DNA from: Cereibacter_A sp052244495
GTDB lineage: Bacteria > Pseudomonadota > Alphaproteobacteria > Rhodobacterales > Rhodobacteraceae
DNA length: 64,000 bases
Strand: one strand, 5' to 3'
Assembly (NCBI GenBank): GCA_052244495.1
Contig: JBQPXH010000007.1
Both the position numbers and the translations under genes were made by a program. Under the pieces are notes generated by a model, which ran no database searches, was not told the origin of the DNA, and saw only the letters and a list, made by a program, of their open reading frames with translations. Shown here one piece after another: positions 16,955 through 26,266 of the stretch (within the stretch, counting starts at the first letter, position 1; each line of letters starts with the position of its first letter).

Positions 16955-18315
16955 TCCGCGGCCTCTGCGAGCGCCTTCGGCCCCATCGTGCGCACCTGTT
17001 CGCGCCGCAGATCGACCACGTCGAGATCGTCCACAAGCTCGACATCCGACATGCGGATGATCTGGTCGCGCCGGATGTCGCTCTTCAGCCTGACGTGATG
17101 GGCCAGCCCCATCGGCAACGCGTCGATCTCCGTCGAGATCGTGGCCGGGATGGCCTTCGCCCAGGAGGCGAAGCCGCCCTCTCCGTCCAGGTAGCTGCCG
17201 GCCTTCAGGTCGCTCTTGGCGGTCGCCACGGCATCGGCCCGGAACTCCTTCGAGCTGCCGGTCGGCTCTTTCCGCAGCACCGCCGAGAGCACCGAGACCG
17301 AGGTCTCCAGCCCGATCAGGTGGAAGGGCCGCCACATCGAGCCATACCAGCCCGACTTGTCGGTCAGTAGCCCGTATTGCTCGAAGCAGGCCCTGGTATA
17401 GTCGTCGGGTGCGCGGAAGGTCACGAACATGCCGTACCGGATGTTGTTGACGACCTCGCGCCCGTCCGGCTCCTGGCTGGCCGCGATGTCGATGAGCCCC
17501 GCGCGCGGCAGGCGCCCACCCTCGGCGGCGGGCTTGAAGACCTGCGCGAGGTCGTGCAGGCCCGACGGGTGGAAGGCCAGCCCGTCGTCCGGGCAGTCGA
17601 GACCGGTTCCGTTCGCCACCGCCGCCATTTCGATCGCGGCCTTGGTGCCGTCGGTGAAGGAGTTGTACATCTTGGGGTTGAAGTCGCCCTTCGCCACGAA
17701 TTCCTCGGACCAGCCGAAGTAGCCCCAGACCGTGTCGGGCGTCGAATAGCGGTATTCCGGCTGGAAGTTCATGCCCTTGCCGGCCGAGACCAGCTCGAAC
17801 CCGCAGGAGCGCACCCAGTCCACCAGTTCGCAGATGAAGGCGGGCTGATCGCCATAGGCCATCGAGTAGATCAGACCCTTCTCGCGCGCCATGCGCCCGA
17901 GGATCGGGCCGCACATCACGTCCGCCTCGACGTTGACCATGACGATGTGCTTCATGCCGTCGATGGCCATGAGCGCGTGCCGCGTGCCGGCCAGCGGGTG
18001 GCCGGTGGCCTCGATGATGCACTCGATCCCCTCGAAGGCGCAGAGGGCGGCAGCATCGTCCGTGACGAAGGTGCGCCCGGTGTCCATGGCCTCGCCCAGC
18101 GAGCGGGCGGCGAACTCCTCGTCCTGCCAGCCCGTCCGGCGCAGCGAGGTGCGCGCCTTGCCCGCGTCGAGGTCGGCCACGCCGACGATGTGGTAGCCGG
18201 GGATCTTGCGCGCCTGCGCCAGCACCATCGAGCCGAACTTGCCCGCTCCGATCAGGCCGACCCGGACGGGGCGGCCGGCGGCGTGACGCTCGGCGAGCAT
18301 GGAGGAAAGGTTCAT
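16951..18315 (-). CDS. Homoserine-dehydrogenase-like NAD(P)-dependent oxidoreductase with C-terminal SAF-like domain
   Basis: A 454-residue protein. The Rossmann motif GLIGAGKFGSMVLAQARK lies near residue 19, followed by a VEADVMCGPILGRMA stretch and a central catalytic region (SAGKGMNFQPEYRYSTPDTVWGYF). The last ~80 residues (DLKAGSYLDGEGGFASWAKAI...DIRRDQIIRMSDVELVDDLDVVDLRREQ) look like a SAF/AFP-III domain. This fusion is common in sugar-acid or polyol operons, but I cannot name a substrate. The ATG at 18315 is chosen; the frame extends further upstream without features. It is the first gene of the operon ending at 10992. Confidence 0.8.
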   Translation of the reverse strand: MNLSSMLAERHAAGRPVRVGLIGAGKFGSMVLAQARKIPGYHIVGVADLDAGKARTSLRRTGWQDEEFAARSLGEAMDTGRTFVTDDAAALCAFEGIECIIEATGHPLAGTRHALMAIDGMKHIVMVNVEADVMCGPILGRMAREKGLIYSMAYGDQPAFICELVDWVRSCGFELVSAGKGMNFQPEYRYSTPDTVWGYFGWSEEFVAKGDFNPKMYNSFTDGTKAAIEMAAVANGTGLDCPDDGLAFHPSGLHDLAQVFKPAAEGGRLPRAGLIDIAASQEPDGREVVNNIRYGMFVTFRAPDDYTRACFEQYGLLTDKSGWYGSMWRPFHLIGLETSVSVLSAVLRKEPTGSSKEFRADAVATAKSDLKAGSYLDGEGGFASWAKAIPATISTEIDALPMGLAHHVRLKSDIRRDQIIRMSDVELVDDLDVVDLRREQVRTMGPKALAEAAE

Positions 18316-18519
18316 CTTCTGCGACTCCGTTCTGGGCCTGCGGCCAGAGGTTCCGGAAGGGTCCGCACATGCCCGCACCGCCCTCGAAGGACGAGGCTGC
18401 GCACCGGAATGTCGGAAGGCCCTCCCAAGCCTCGGGGGCCTCTGCCTCCCGATGGCTTCAACCTCGCGCAAACCAGGCCCCACGACAATTTAACTTTTCT
18501 GCCCGATCTTGTAGCACAG

Positions 18520-19422
18520 CTACATGGACGGGTCGGCCGAGGAACTCTGCCAGTCGCGCGCTTCCTTGCGGATCCAGGTCAGGAAGCTGCGCACGCGCCC
18601 TCGGCGCAGGCTGGCGTTCGGGCAGACCAGCCACTGGGTCACGATGGTCATGCGGGGTGGCCGTCTTACCGGGATGACGAGGCGGCCCTCGCGCAGCTCG
18701 CGTTCCATCATCAGGTTGCTTTCCAGCGCCACGCCCAGACCCAGGACCGCGGCATCGACGGCCATGTGCGACCGGTCGAAGAACAGCCGCTTCGCCTGCT
18801 TTTCCCCCGCCAGCCCGTGGTGGTCGAACCAGCCGCCCCACTGCACCTGCGCCTTGACCGACTGGATCAGCCGGAAACCGAGCAGATCCTCCGGCGCGAG
18901 AGCATGGGGATCGGCGAGCGCCGGCGAGCAGACCGGCAGGAACATCTCCTCGGCCAGCGGCTCCACATGCAGGCCGGGCCAGCGTCCGGTGCCGTGGCGG
19001 ATCTCGATGTCGACCTGATCGCGGTTGAAGTCCGTAGGTTCGTTCGTCCCGTCAAGCCGCACATCGATGGAGGGGTTGTCCTCCAGGAACCGCGGCAGGC
19101 GCGGCAGGAGCCACTTCGTCGAGACGGTGGGTGTCGCGCGGATGGTGAGAAGTGTCGTGACGCGCGCGCCGCGCATCAGATCCGTCGAGCGGATGATGGC
19201 CTCGACCTGTTCCGAGATCAGCTCGAAGTAGCGCTCGCCGGCCTCCGTCAGCCGGATCCTGCGCCCGACGCGGGTCACGAGCGCCGCACCGATCTGTTCC
19301 TCGAGAGCGCGGATCTGCTGGCTGACGGCCGAGGGCGTGACACCGAGGTGCTCGGCCGCGGCCGAAACGGAGTCGAGGGTCGCCACATGGTAGAAGACTG
19401 CGATCGAGCGGAAGGGTGTCAT
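18520..19422 (-). CDS. LysR family regulator (GcvA-like)
   Basis: A 300-residue LysR-type regulator. The HTH is at residues ~5-62 (FYHVATLDSVSAAAEHLGVTPSAVSQQIRALEEQIG). The effector-binding domain has the GcvA-group features TVSTKWLLPRLPRFLEDNPSIDVRL and FDRSHMAVDAAVLGLGVALE. It lies upstream of, and in the same direction as, the sugar-acid operon with a 205-bp gap that should hold the operon promoter. It is the obvious candidate regulator of that operon; its own autoregulation is not evident from the sequence. Confidence 0.92.
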   Translation of the reverse strand: MTPFRSIAVFYHVATLDSVSAAAEHLGVTPSAVSQQIRALEEQIGAALVTRVGRRIRLTEAGERYFELISEQVEAIIRSTDLMRGARVTTLLTIRATPTVSTKWLLPRLPRFLEDNPSIDVRLDGTNEPTDFNRDQVDIEIRHGTGRWPGLHVEPLAEEMFLPVCSPALADPHALAPEDLLGFRLIQSVKAQVQWGGWFDHHGLAGEKQAKRLFFDRSHMAVDAAVLGLGVALESNLMMERELREGRLVIPVRRPPRMTIVTQWLVCPNASLRRGRVRSFLTWIRKEARDWQSSSADPSM

Positions 19423-19528
19423 GGCGGACCTGAGAGGGAAGCGCCAGTCTTCCGCCAGCCGGGGGAAGCGTCAAGCGGCCAGAAGCGACGTTCCTGACCA
19501 GCTGGCGAACCCGCGAGGCGGACTCGTC

Positions 19529-19930
19529 TCAGTACATGACCTTGTAAAGCGTGATCTTGACGGGGCCGTCGGCGGCAAGCGGTGCGCTGCCTCGGGCGAG
19601 CAGCCAGCCGTCCTTTCGCTCCAGTCGCGCCACGAGTTGAGCATTGCCGGTCGCACCCTTCGCGGCCGGCGCCGAAACGCTGAAGTCCATGCTTTTCACC
19701 TTGCCGTCACTCGTGACGCGGGTTCCCGCCGCGCCCTGCCGGGAATGGCCGGAGGAGGCGGGACCGTCGAGAGTAATGTCGATCTCACCCTCGGGAATGG
19801 CGGCTCCGCCCTCGAATTCGACGACGCCGACGATGTCGGAGGGCTGGGCGGTGACCTTGGTGGCGGAGGCCGCCAGCGCGATGGTGCTGACGGCGAGCAG
19901 TAGGGCGGGGTAGCGCGGCGGGCGCCTCAT
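19529..19930 (-). CDS. Small secreted beta-rich protein, YbaY-like
   Basis: A 133-residue protein with a clear Sec signal peptide (MRRPPRYPALLLAVSTIALAA, cleavage near TAQ-PS). The mature part has a short beta-rich fold: IVGVVEFEGGAAIPEGEIDITLDG, then LVARLERKDGWLLARGSAPL and VKITLYKVMY at the end. The pattern resembles the YbaY/YscW-like lipoprotein-chaperone family but without a lipobox Cys; this is a weak match. It lies 94 bp downstream of the serralysin gene on the same strand, so it may be a periplasmic partner or unrelated. Confidence 0.6.
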   Translation of the reverse strand: MRRPPRYPALLLAVSTIALAASATKVTAQPSDIVGVVEFEGGAAIPEGEIDITLDGPASSGHSRQGAAGTRVTSDGKVKSMDFSVSAPAAKGATGNAQLVARLERKDGWLLARGSAPLAADGPVKITLYKVMY

Positions 19931-20024
19931 CTTCTCTTCCTGTCTTGATCGAGCGACGGAAGCGGCATCGCCCCCGACGCGTGTGAGGAGAGGGGCGGCC
20001 CGGAGGCCGCCCCCGTCGGCTTTG

Positions 20025-23000
20025 TCAGACGATGTAGAAGTCGTTGGCCGCAATGTCCGTGTAGGGGATGACCCGCGCGAAGCGGACCGCCCCCAGGTCG
20101 CCGGAGCCATCGGCATCATAGGACAGATATCCGCTGTTGAAGTCGTAGATGATGCGGTCGTCCGCATCCTGGGCCTCGCCCGAGCGGTTCTGCCGGAAGG
20201 CGCCGAAGGACAAGGCCCCCACGTCGCCGGCGGCCGCGAAGATGGCCATGTCGAGCAGCATCAGATCGTCGCCGGAGTCGAAGTCGAGCAGCCGGTCGAC
20301 GTTGCCATTGCCCAGCGCTGTCGAGAAGCGGAATGAATCCTCTCCTGCGCCACCGATCAGCGTATCCGTTGCAAGCCCTCCGTCCAGCAGGTCGTTGCCC
20401 TGCCCGCCAACCAGCCAGTCCTCTCCCGGCTCGCCCGGCTGCACCGGCTCGGGCGGGAACTCCACCGAGACGTTCAGCTCGTAGGTCGAGCCCTCCGGCA
20501 CCTCCGGCGTCCAGCCTTCGGGCGAGTCGGGTGTCCAGCTTCCTTCGACGATGTAGTAGGTCCCCGACTCCTCGACCGTGAAGACGGTGCTCGAGTCGCG
20601 GCTGCTGGTCGAGCCGGGGTCGCCCCCCCCATCGTCGTTCTCCGCGACGACCTCGCCGTCACTGTTCAGCAGCCTCACCCAGCTGTCGTGGACATCGGGA
20701 TCGGCGATGCCGTCGATGTCGATGGAGATCACGGTGCCGGCCGCAAGGTCGATCTGGTAGTAGCCGGCCTCGCCGTTGCCTGTCGCGTTGACCGTGGTGT
20801 GGAGGACGGTCGTGGAGTCGAAGATGTCGGGATCCTCGGTGAGCGAGAAGTTGTCCGAGATGTCGAATGCGGTGTCGATGGAGTTGTTGTTCGCATCCGG
20901 CCCCAGGGTGGCATAGCCCGTCCCCATGCCCGGCCGCGGCGGAGCATCTCCCTGATCGGGGAAATCGCCGAGCAGCGTGTCGTTGCCCCGGGCCCCGATC
21001 AGGATGTCGTCACCCCCCTGCCCCGTCAGCACATTGGCGCCACCGTCTCCCACCATCCGGTCGTCATGTCCCGAGCCGGAGAGGTTCTCGATCGAGATGT
21101 AGGTGTCGCCCGCGGAACCGCCCCGCGCCAGAAGCAGCGAGACGCCGCTGGTTGCAGTGCTGTAGTCGGCCGTGTCGCGCCCCGAACCGCCGGCCAGCGT
21201 GTCCGGCCCGCGGCCACCCGTCAGCGTGTCGTTCCCCGACCCGCCGGCCAGCCGGTTCGCCCCATCGTCGCCCAGCAGGTGATCGTCATGGTCCGAGCCT
21301 ACGGCGTTCTCGAAGCCGGCAAGGATATCGTGCCGGATCGTCGTGCCTCGTCCGACGATCTGCACAGGCCCGTCCGCATCGCCGCCCCTCGCCGTGCCGT
21401 TGGCGAGGTCGATCGTCACTGCGGACGAACTTCCGGCATAGACGACGGTATCCGTGCCCGTGCCGCCATCCAGGTAGTCCTGGCCCGAACCCCCGATAAT
21501 GGTGTCATCGCCGGCTTCGCCATAGAGGATATCCCCGTCGGCGCCCCCGTCGAGGATGTCGTCACCGCCACGACCGTTGAAGTAGTCGCCCCCGCCCTGG
21601 CCCCAGAAGTGATTGGCCGCAGCGGTTCCGATGAACCGGTCGATGCGGTCATCCGAGCCGATCAGGTTCTCGATGCTGTAGAAGGTGTCGCCCGAACCGG
21701 TCCCGCCGCTGGCGACGTTTGTCTGCAGGTTCACGAGCAGCTGGAACGGGCTCTCCATGCTGTAGTCCACGGTGTCCGTGCCCGAACCGCCGCGGAACAC
21801 GTCGACCCCGTCCTGGCCTCTCAGCAGGTCGTCGCCGCTGCCGCCCTCGAGCGTGTCGTCGCCGGCGCCGCCGTTGATCGTGTCATTGCCCGCGCCGCCG
21901 TAGAGGGCGTCGTCTCCGTCGTCGCTCTCGGTCTGGTCCTCCAGATCCTCGACGTCGATGGTGTTGTTGATATCGCGGCTGGCCAGAGAGTCACGGCCGC
22001 CGATGATGAGATCGTCGCCGCCGAGCCCGAAGATCGCATCTGCGCCCGAGCCCCCGTCAAGCGTCTCGCCATCCTCGGTGCCGATCATGATCGCCTGCTG
22101 GCTGGCGGCGCGGCCCTGCCGTCCGCCACCGCCCTCCTCCGCGGGACTGCCGGTGGTGCCGGTCGCGCCCGAGGAGCCGAAGGCGTAGATGATGGTCTCG
22201 ACATTCGCGACGGATCCGAGATCGAGGCCCTCGGCCAGGACGATGATCGTGTCCTTGCCGCCATTGGCCGTCTCGCGGACCACGTCATCGGCAGAGTCGA
22301 CGAAGTAGACGTCGTCGCCGCCATAGCCGGCCATCCGGTCGCCGCCGCCGCGTCCGTCCAGCACGTTGTCCCCGTCGTTGCCGATCAGGATGTCGGCGTA
22401 ATCGCTCCCGATGCCGGTCTCGATGTAATACTCGGTCTGATCGGCGTTGTGGCCGGCGAAGATCGAGACGTTGTTGTGATGGCCATTGACGCTGGAGAAC
22501 TGCCCCGCGCGGAGGTCGAGGATCGTGCCCGAGGTGGAGCCCGAGAAGTCGATCGTATCGTCACCGCCGGTATCGTGGATCACGAAGCCGATGTCGTGCT
22601 GCATTCCGCTCGAGGTGAGTTCGTAGCCATAGACCGTGCTGCCGAAGCCATAGACGTCGTCGCCCGTGTTCAGGTCGATGGTCTCATAGGTCCGGACACC
22701 GTCCTCGTCGACGGTCGAGAAGAAGCGCCGGATCACGGCTTCGATGTCGGCCATCAGCGGCGTCGAGGCGGACCAGCGGCTGGTTTCGCCCACGTCGATC
22801 CCGTCGAAGTAGGACATGACGCTGTATTGCTGCCGGTCATAGATCCAGGTCGCGTTGTTCAGATAGTTGATCTGCACGCCGCCCGGTCCGCTGTAATTGT
22901 AGAGACCGGGGTGGTTCAGGCCGAATTCGTGGCCGAATTCATGGACGAAGGAATCGAACACGTAGCCGCCGATGTCTGTCTTGTTCGGCTCGGTATCGTG

Positions 23001-23378
23001 GAAGCGCTGGCCGATGCTCACATAGCGGTTGCTGGAGAAGGCACTGCCGTCGCTCGGCTCGCCCAGTTCGGGGCTTACGACCTCCATCCAGTCCGTGGCG
23101 GGGTCGAAGGGGGTATCCTCCACGATCTCGAACTGGAGGGGCGTGACGGTGGCCCATGTCTGCAGGGCCCCGACCGCCGCCGCCTTGTAATCCGGATGGT
23201 CGTTCAACTCGCTGACATTGATCCGGAGCGGTTCAGCCGCGATCTCGGGTGTGAGGCTGCGGTTCAGGGCGCCAAGATAGTCGAGATAGGCCTCGTAGTC
23301 GGTGCTCTTGCCGTAGGGATTGTCAGGCGTCTGGTCGTTGACCCACCACCGATCGATTGCTTGCGTCGAGGACGGCAT
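20025..23378 (-). CDS. Serralysin-type RTX metalloprotease, secreted by a type I system
   Basis: A 1117-residue M10B protease, about twice the usual serralysin length. The zinc site HEFGHEFGLNH (HExxHxxGxxH) is near residues 145-155 and the Met-turn is SVMSYFDG near 187. Glycine-rich RTX repeats (GGxGxDxxx type) run from about 330 to 820. A PPC-like domain (TAFDISDNF ... GTYYIVEGSW) covers about 836-965, followed by more RTX repeats and a C-terminal region ending ARVIPYTDIAANDFYIV, the expected type I secretion signal. No N-terminal signal is present, as expected. The ATG at 23378 has AAGGAGAG 7 bp upstream. No ABC/MFP exporter genes are in the window. Confidence 0.93.
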   Translation of the reverse strand: MPSSTQAIDRWWVNDQTPDNPYGKSTDYEAYLDYLGALNRSLTPEIAAEPLRINVSELNDHPDYKAAAVGALQTWATVTPLQFEIVEDTPFDPATDWMEVVSPELGEPSDGSAFSSNRYVSIGQRFHDTEPNKTDIGGYVFDSFVHEFGHEFGLNHPGLYNYSGPGGVQINYLNNATWIYDRQQYSVMSYFDGIDVGETSRWSASTPLMADIEAVIRRFFSTVDEDGVRTYETIDLNTGDDVYGFGSTVYGYELTSSGMQHDIGFVIHDTGGDDTIDFSGSTSGTILDLRAGQFSSVNGHHNNVSIFAGHNADQTEYYIETGIGSDYADILIGNDGDNVLDGRGGGDRMAGYGGDDVYFVDSADDVVRETANGGKDTIIVLAEGLDLGSVANVETIIYAFGSSGATGTTGSPAEEGGGGRQGRAASQQAIMIGTEDGETLDGGSGADAIFGLGGDDLIIGGRDSLASRDINNTIDVEDLEDQTESDDGDDALYGGAGNDTINGGAGDDTLEGGSGDDLLRGQDGVDVFRGGSGTDTVDYSMESPFQLLVNLQTNVASGGTGSGDTFYSIENLIGSDDRIDRFIGTAAANHFWGQGGGDYFNGRGGDDILDGGADGDILYGEAGDDTIIGGSGQDYLDGGTGTDTVVYAGSSSAVTIDLANGTARGGDADGPVQIVGRGTTIRHDILAGFENAVGSDHDDHLLGDDGANRLAGGSGNDTLTGGRGPDTLAGGSGRDTADYSTATSGVSLLLARGGSAGDTYISIENLSGSGHDDRMVGDGGANVLTGQGGDDILIGARGNDTLLGDFPDQGDAPPRPGMGTGYATLGPDANNNSIDTAFDISDNFSLTEDPDIFDSTTVLHTTVNATGNGEAGYYQIDLAAGTVISIDIDGIADPDVHDSWVRLLNSDGEVVAENDDGGGDPGSTSSRDSSTVFTVEESGTYYIVEGSWTPDSPEGWTPEVPEGSTYELNVSVEFPPEPVQPGEPGEDWLVGGQGNDLLDGGLATDTLIGGAGEDSFRFSTALGNGNVDRLLDFDSGDDLMLLDMAIFAAAGDVGALSFGAFRQNRSGEAQDADDRIIYDFNSGYLSYDADGSGDLGAVRFARVIPYTDIAANDFYIV

Positions 23379-24137
23379 AGGGGGCTCTCCTTGGCTATGG
23401 GTGGTCAGGGTTGCATTTCTGCGTGATGATGAACTTCCTGCGTGTAACGGGTGTTCCCGGTTTGGTGATGGAACCGGCGGGTCATCGCCGGCTTGCGCAG
23501 GATGCCGCCGATCAGCGCATCCGGGGATCGACCCCCGCCATCCGATCCTTCGTCGCATGATGGCAGCCGCGCGTTCGGCACATGGCGCCGCACGGGCCTT
23601 CGGAAACGCGCTGCGGCATCGCCATGCGGCGGGCCGACGGTCGGCATGGCCCCCTGCCCATCCCGCGCGAATGCCGCACCCTATTCCGATGAGTCTTCCT
23701 GATCCCGAAAGATGACAACTGTCTCGAATGCGATGCCTCTGACCAGCGCCGACTGCGGTAGAAGGGCCACCATCGAGAAAGGCATGTCCCGGATGCGCGG
23801 ATGGCCGTGGCGGGCCACCCATCCTCCAGCCGGTTTCTCCGGCTGACATGACGGAGACATCATGCGGCCCGTGACCGACACCCAGAACTTCCGGACAAGT
23901 AGCGCCTTCCCCTCGTCCGGCCGACCATCTGCCCGTCGCGCCATCGGCGTGAGCAAATGCGGCTCGCTCCGCGACTTCTGTCCTGCGGATACTGAAATGG
24001 CCGTAAAGACATCCGTTACAGATATGGAAGACCTTCAGGGTGTTCGTGACCCTTGTCGCCTCTTCAGCGGCGGGGAGGGCCGAGCCGGGGCCCTTGTCGC
24101 GGCATCCTGCTCTCAGTCAGTCCAAGGAGTGTGAACT
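23379..24137. other. Long intergenic region between divergent serralysin and chemoreceptor genes
   Basis: No recognisable protein is encoded here. An ORF of 90 codons at 23862-24134 and one of 91 codons at 23681-23956 (minus) have no family features. A 7-bp hairpin CAGCCGG-TTTCT-CCGGCTG lies at 23827-23845, without a T tract. The promoter for the protease should be at the left end and that for the chemoreceptor at the right end, but no strong -35/-10 pair is evident. Confidence 0.6.
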
Positions 24138-25781
24138 TTGACCGTTAAACTGAAACTGATCGCGGCCTTCCTCCTGGTCTTCCTGTTGATGGGCGGCAGC
24201 ACCGTGATCGGCATCCTGGACCTGCGCCACGCCAACCAGACGCTGGACACCATCGTCTTCAGCGAGGCGGCGCGGGTAAATGCGGCGAACCGGCTGGATG
24301 TTGCGCATTCCGATCTCGGCATCGTCGTGCGCGACTATATCAATTCCCGCACGGCGGCCGAGCGGTCCGCCCTGAAAGCCGAGATCGACGCCATCCGGGC
24401 CGAGATGACGGCGAGCATCGAGAACCTCTCTGCGATTTCCGACGACGAAGGCCGGACCATGATCGCGGCCTATGCGGACCAGCTGAAGGCGGCCGGCGAG
24501 ATCGACGATCGCGTACTCACCTTCGCCGACCGGTTCCTCACGACCGAGGCGATCCGCCTGCTGTCGACCGAAGCAAAGGAAAATGCGGATGCGCTTGCGG
24601 GCCGGTTGCAGGAGTTCCGGGACCGCTATGGCAGCCAGATGGACCGCGCCGCGAATGAAGCTGACAAGGAACTCAAGAGCACCGTTCTCAATCTCTCGAT
24701 GCTCGCCATCGTGGCGTTTCTGACCGGCACCGTGACCGTGCTGTTTCTCGTGCGCTCGATCGGACGCGGGTTCGCGATGGCGCTGGCGCTGTCGCGGCGG
24801 GTTTCGGAGGGGGATCTGACGACCCTGGCCGAGGTGCGTGGGTCGGACGAATTTGCTCAGCTGCTGAAGGTCAACAACGAGATGATCCTGCGCCTGCGCG
24901 ATGTGGCGGGCCGTGTTGCGCGGGCTACCGAAAGCGTGGCGGCCAACAGCCAGACCACGGCTTCGACCTCGGAGCAGTTGTCGCAAGGCAGCAACGAGCA
25001 GGCGTCGGCCACCGAGGAAGCCTCGGCTTCCGTCGAGGAAATGGCCGCCAACATCAAGCAGACGGCGGAAAACGCGGAACAGACCGAACAGATCGCGGCC
25101 CAGTCGGCCGAGCATGCCCGCGCCTCGGGCAGTGCCGTCCGCGAGGCGGTCGAAGCCATGGCCCTGATCGCGGACCGCGTTCTGGTGGTGCAGGAGATCG
25201 CACGCCAGACCGACCTGCTGGCGCTGAACGCCGCGGTCGAGGCCGCCCGAGCCGGCGAGCATGGGCGTGGCTTTGCGGTTGTCGCGTCTGAAGTCCGCAA
25301 GCTGGCCGAGCGCAGCCAGGTTGCGGCCGCGGAAATCTCGACCCTGTCGGCGCGAACCTCAACCACCGCCCGCACGGCCGGAGCCATGCTCGACCGGTTG
25401 GTGCCGGACATCGAGCGCACGTCGGGCCTCGTGTCGTCCATCACGGCCGCATCGCGCGAACTGTCGGTCGGTGCGCAGCAGGTGGCGCTCGCCATCCAGC
25501 AGCTTGACAAGGTGACGCAGCAGAACACCGCTTCGTCGGAAGCGCTGGCCAGCGGAGCAGGCCGGCTTTCGGCGGAGGCCGATCAACTGAAGGAGGCGGC
25601 CGCCTTCTTCCGCGCCGAACCGGCCGGGCAACCGGCTACCGCACAGACCGCCATGCCGGAGGCCCGCCCGGCCCCGAAAGCGGCGCTGCGCGTGGTGCCG
25701 CCTTCCGGAGGCTTCGGCTTCGACCTGTCGAAGCCGGACGACGACCTGGACGCCGCCTTCCAGCGGTCCGCGACGGCCTGA
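24138..25781 (+). CDS. Methyl-accepting chemotaxis protein
   Basis: A 547-residue transmembrane chemoreceptor. TM1 is at about 6-26, a helical periplasmic domain (four-helix-bundle type) follows to TM2 at about 190-212, then a HAMP segment and the cytoplasmic signalling hairpin with tip ARQTDLLALNAAVEAARAGE near residue 355. There is no C-terminal CheR pentapeptide. The start is TTG at 24138 with AAGGAGTG 8 bp upstream; no ATG is available before the TM1 segment. It is a paralogue of the receptor at 53138, with the same architecture and a similar C-terminal region. Confidence 0.92.
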   Translation: MTVKLKLIAAFLLVFLLMGGSTVIGILDLRHANQTLDTIVFSEAARVNAANRLDVAHSDLGIVVRDYINSRTAAERSALKAEIDAIRAEMTASIENLSAISDDEGRTMIAAYADQLKAAGEIDDRVLTFADRFLTTEAIRLLSTEAKENADALAGRLQEFRDRYGSQMDRAANEADKELKSTVLNLSMLAIVAFLTGTVTVLFLVRSIGRGFAMALALSRRVSEGDLTTLAEVRGSDEFAQLLKVNNEMILRLRDVAGRVARATESVAANSQTTASTSEQLSQGSNEQASATEEASASVEEMAANIKQTAENAEQTEQIAAQSAEHARASGSAVREAVEAMALIADRVLVVQEIARQTDLLALNAAVEAARAGEHGRGFAVVASEVRKLAERSQVAAAEISTLSARTSTTARTAGAMLDRLVPDIERTSGLVSSITAASRELSVGAQQVALAIQQLDKVTQQNTASSEALASGAGRLSAEADQLKEAAAFFRAEPAGQPATAQTAMPEARPAPKAALRVVPPSGGFGFDLSKPDDDLDAAFQRSATA

Positions 25782-25790
25782 GCGGATTGT

Positions 25791-25821
25791 CGGGAAGGGC
25801 CGGGTGCCCGCGCCCTTCCCG
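25791..25821. terminator. Hairpin between convergent chemoreceptor and BLUF genes
   Basis: CGGGAAGGGC pairs with GCCCTTCCCG, and the loop itself contains CGGG-TG-CCCG. It sits in the 53-bp gap between two converging genes and could act as a bidirectional terminator, although there is no T tract. Confidence 0.45.
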
Positions 25822-25834
25822 CCGGCAGAACCTG

Positions 25835-26266
25835 CTAGGCGCCGTCATCCGGCGCGCTCGGACGGGCGGAAAGGCTGGCTATGATCCGGCGATGGAGCCG
25901 CTCGATGTCCTCGGGCTCCTTCAGGTCGAGCAGCTTCAGTTCAGGCATGATCGCGCGCAGTTCCGCGCGCGAGATCAGTTGCATGGACCAGTCCGGAAAG
26001 CTTCTTTGCTCGATCGGTCTCAGCCCGAAGGCGACGATTTCCAGATGCCGGGGATCCTTGGAGATCCGCTCTAACAGGTGGTTGCACGCGGTCCGCGGCC
26101 CCTCGAGGGTCTGGACGAAGTGAAATCCGTTGTAGAGCAGGATTCCCGTGATCCCGAGACGCGGATTCCGCACGCGGCTTGCCTGCACGATAGCGACGAT
26201 GTCCGCTACCGGATCGGCAAGGCAGACGCGACTCCTGTAGGTCAGTGAAACCAGGTCGTCGATCAT
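25835..26266 (-). CDS. blrB: Short BLUF-domain blue-light photoreceptor, BlrB-like
   Basis: A 143-residue single-domain BLUF protein. FAD-binding and photocycle residues are present: Tyr10 (DLVSLTYRS), Asn34 (SRVRNPR), Gln52 (FVQTLEG), Trp93 and Met95 (PDWSMQL). The spacing and sequence are very close to R. sphaeroides BlrB as I remember it. A C-terminal helical extension (RAELRAIMPELKLLDLKEPEDIERLHRRI) follows, also as in BlrB. The start MIDDLVSL is chosen by that similarity; an ATG 39 bp upstream (26305) has a better AAGGAA. There is no output domain, so it must signal through a partner. It is divergent from the permease gene. Confidence 0.87.
   Translation of the reverse strand: MIDDLVSLTYRSRVCLADPVADIVAIVQASRVRNPRLGITGILLYNGFHFVQTLEGPRTACNHLLERISKDPRHLEIVAFGLRPIEQRSFPDWSMQLISRAELRAIMPELKLLDLKEPEDIERLHRRIIASLSARPSAPDDGA

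Noticed and set aside
20300..22400. Short tandem repeats as a CRISPR array
   Set aside because: They are in-frame glycine/aspartate RTX codon repeats without constant repeat-spacer structure.
20688..23426. A 912-codon plus-strand ORF opposite the serralysin gene
   Set aside because: It is the shadow of a GC-rich repetitive coding region; it has no domains and its Val/Asp/Arg-rich composition mirrors the RTX repeats.
23862..24134. 90-codon ORF upstream of the chemoreceptor
   Set aside because: No family features, no good ribosome-binding site, and it ends at the chemoreceptor's Shine-Dalgarno region.
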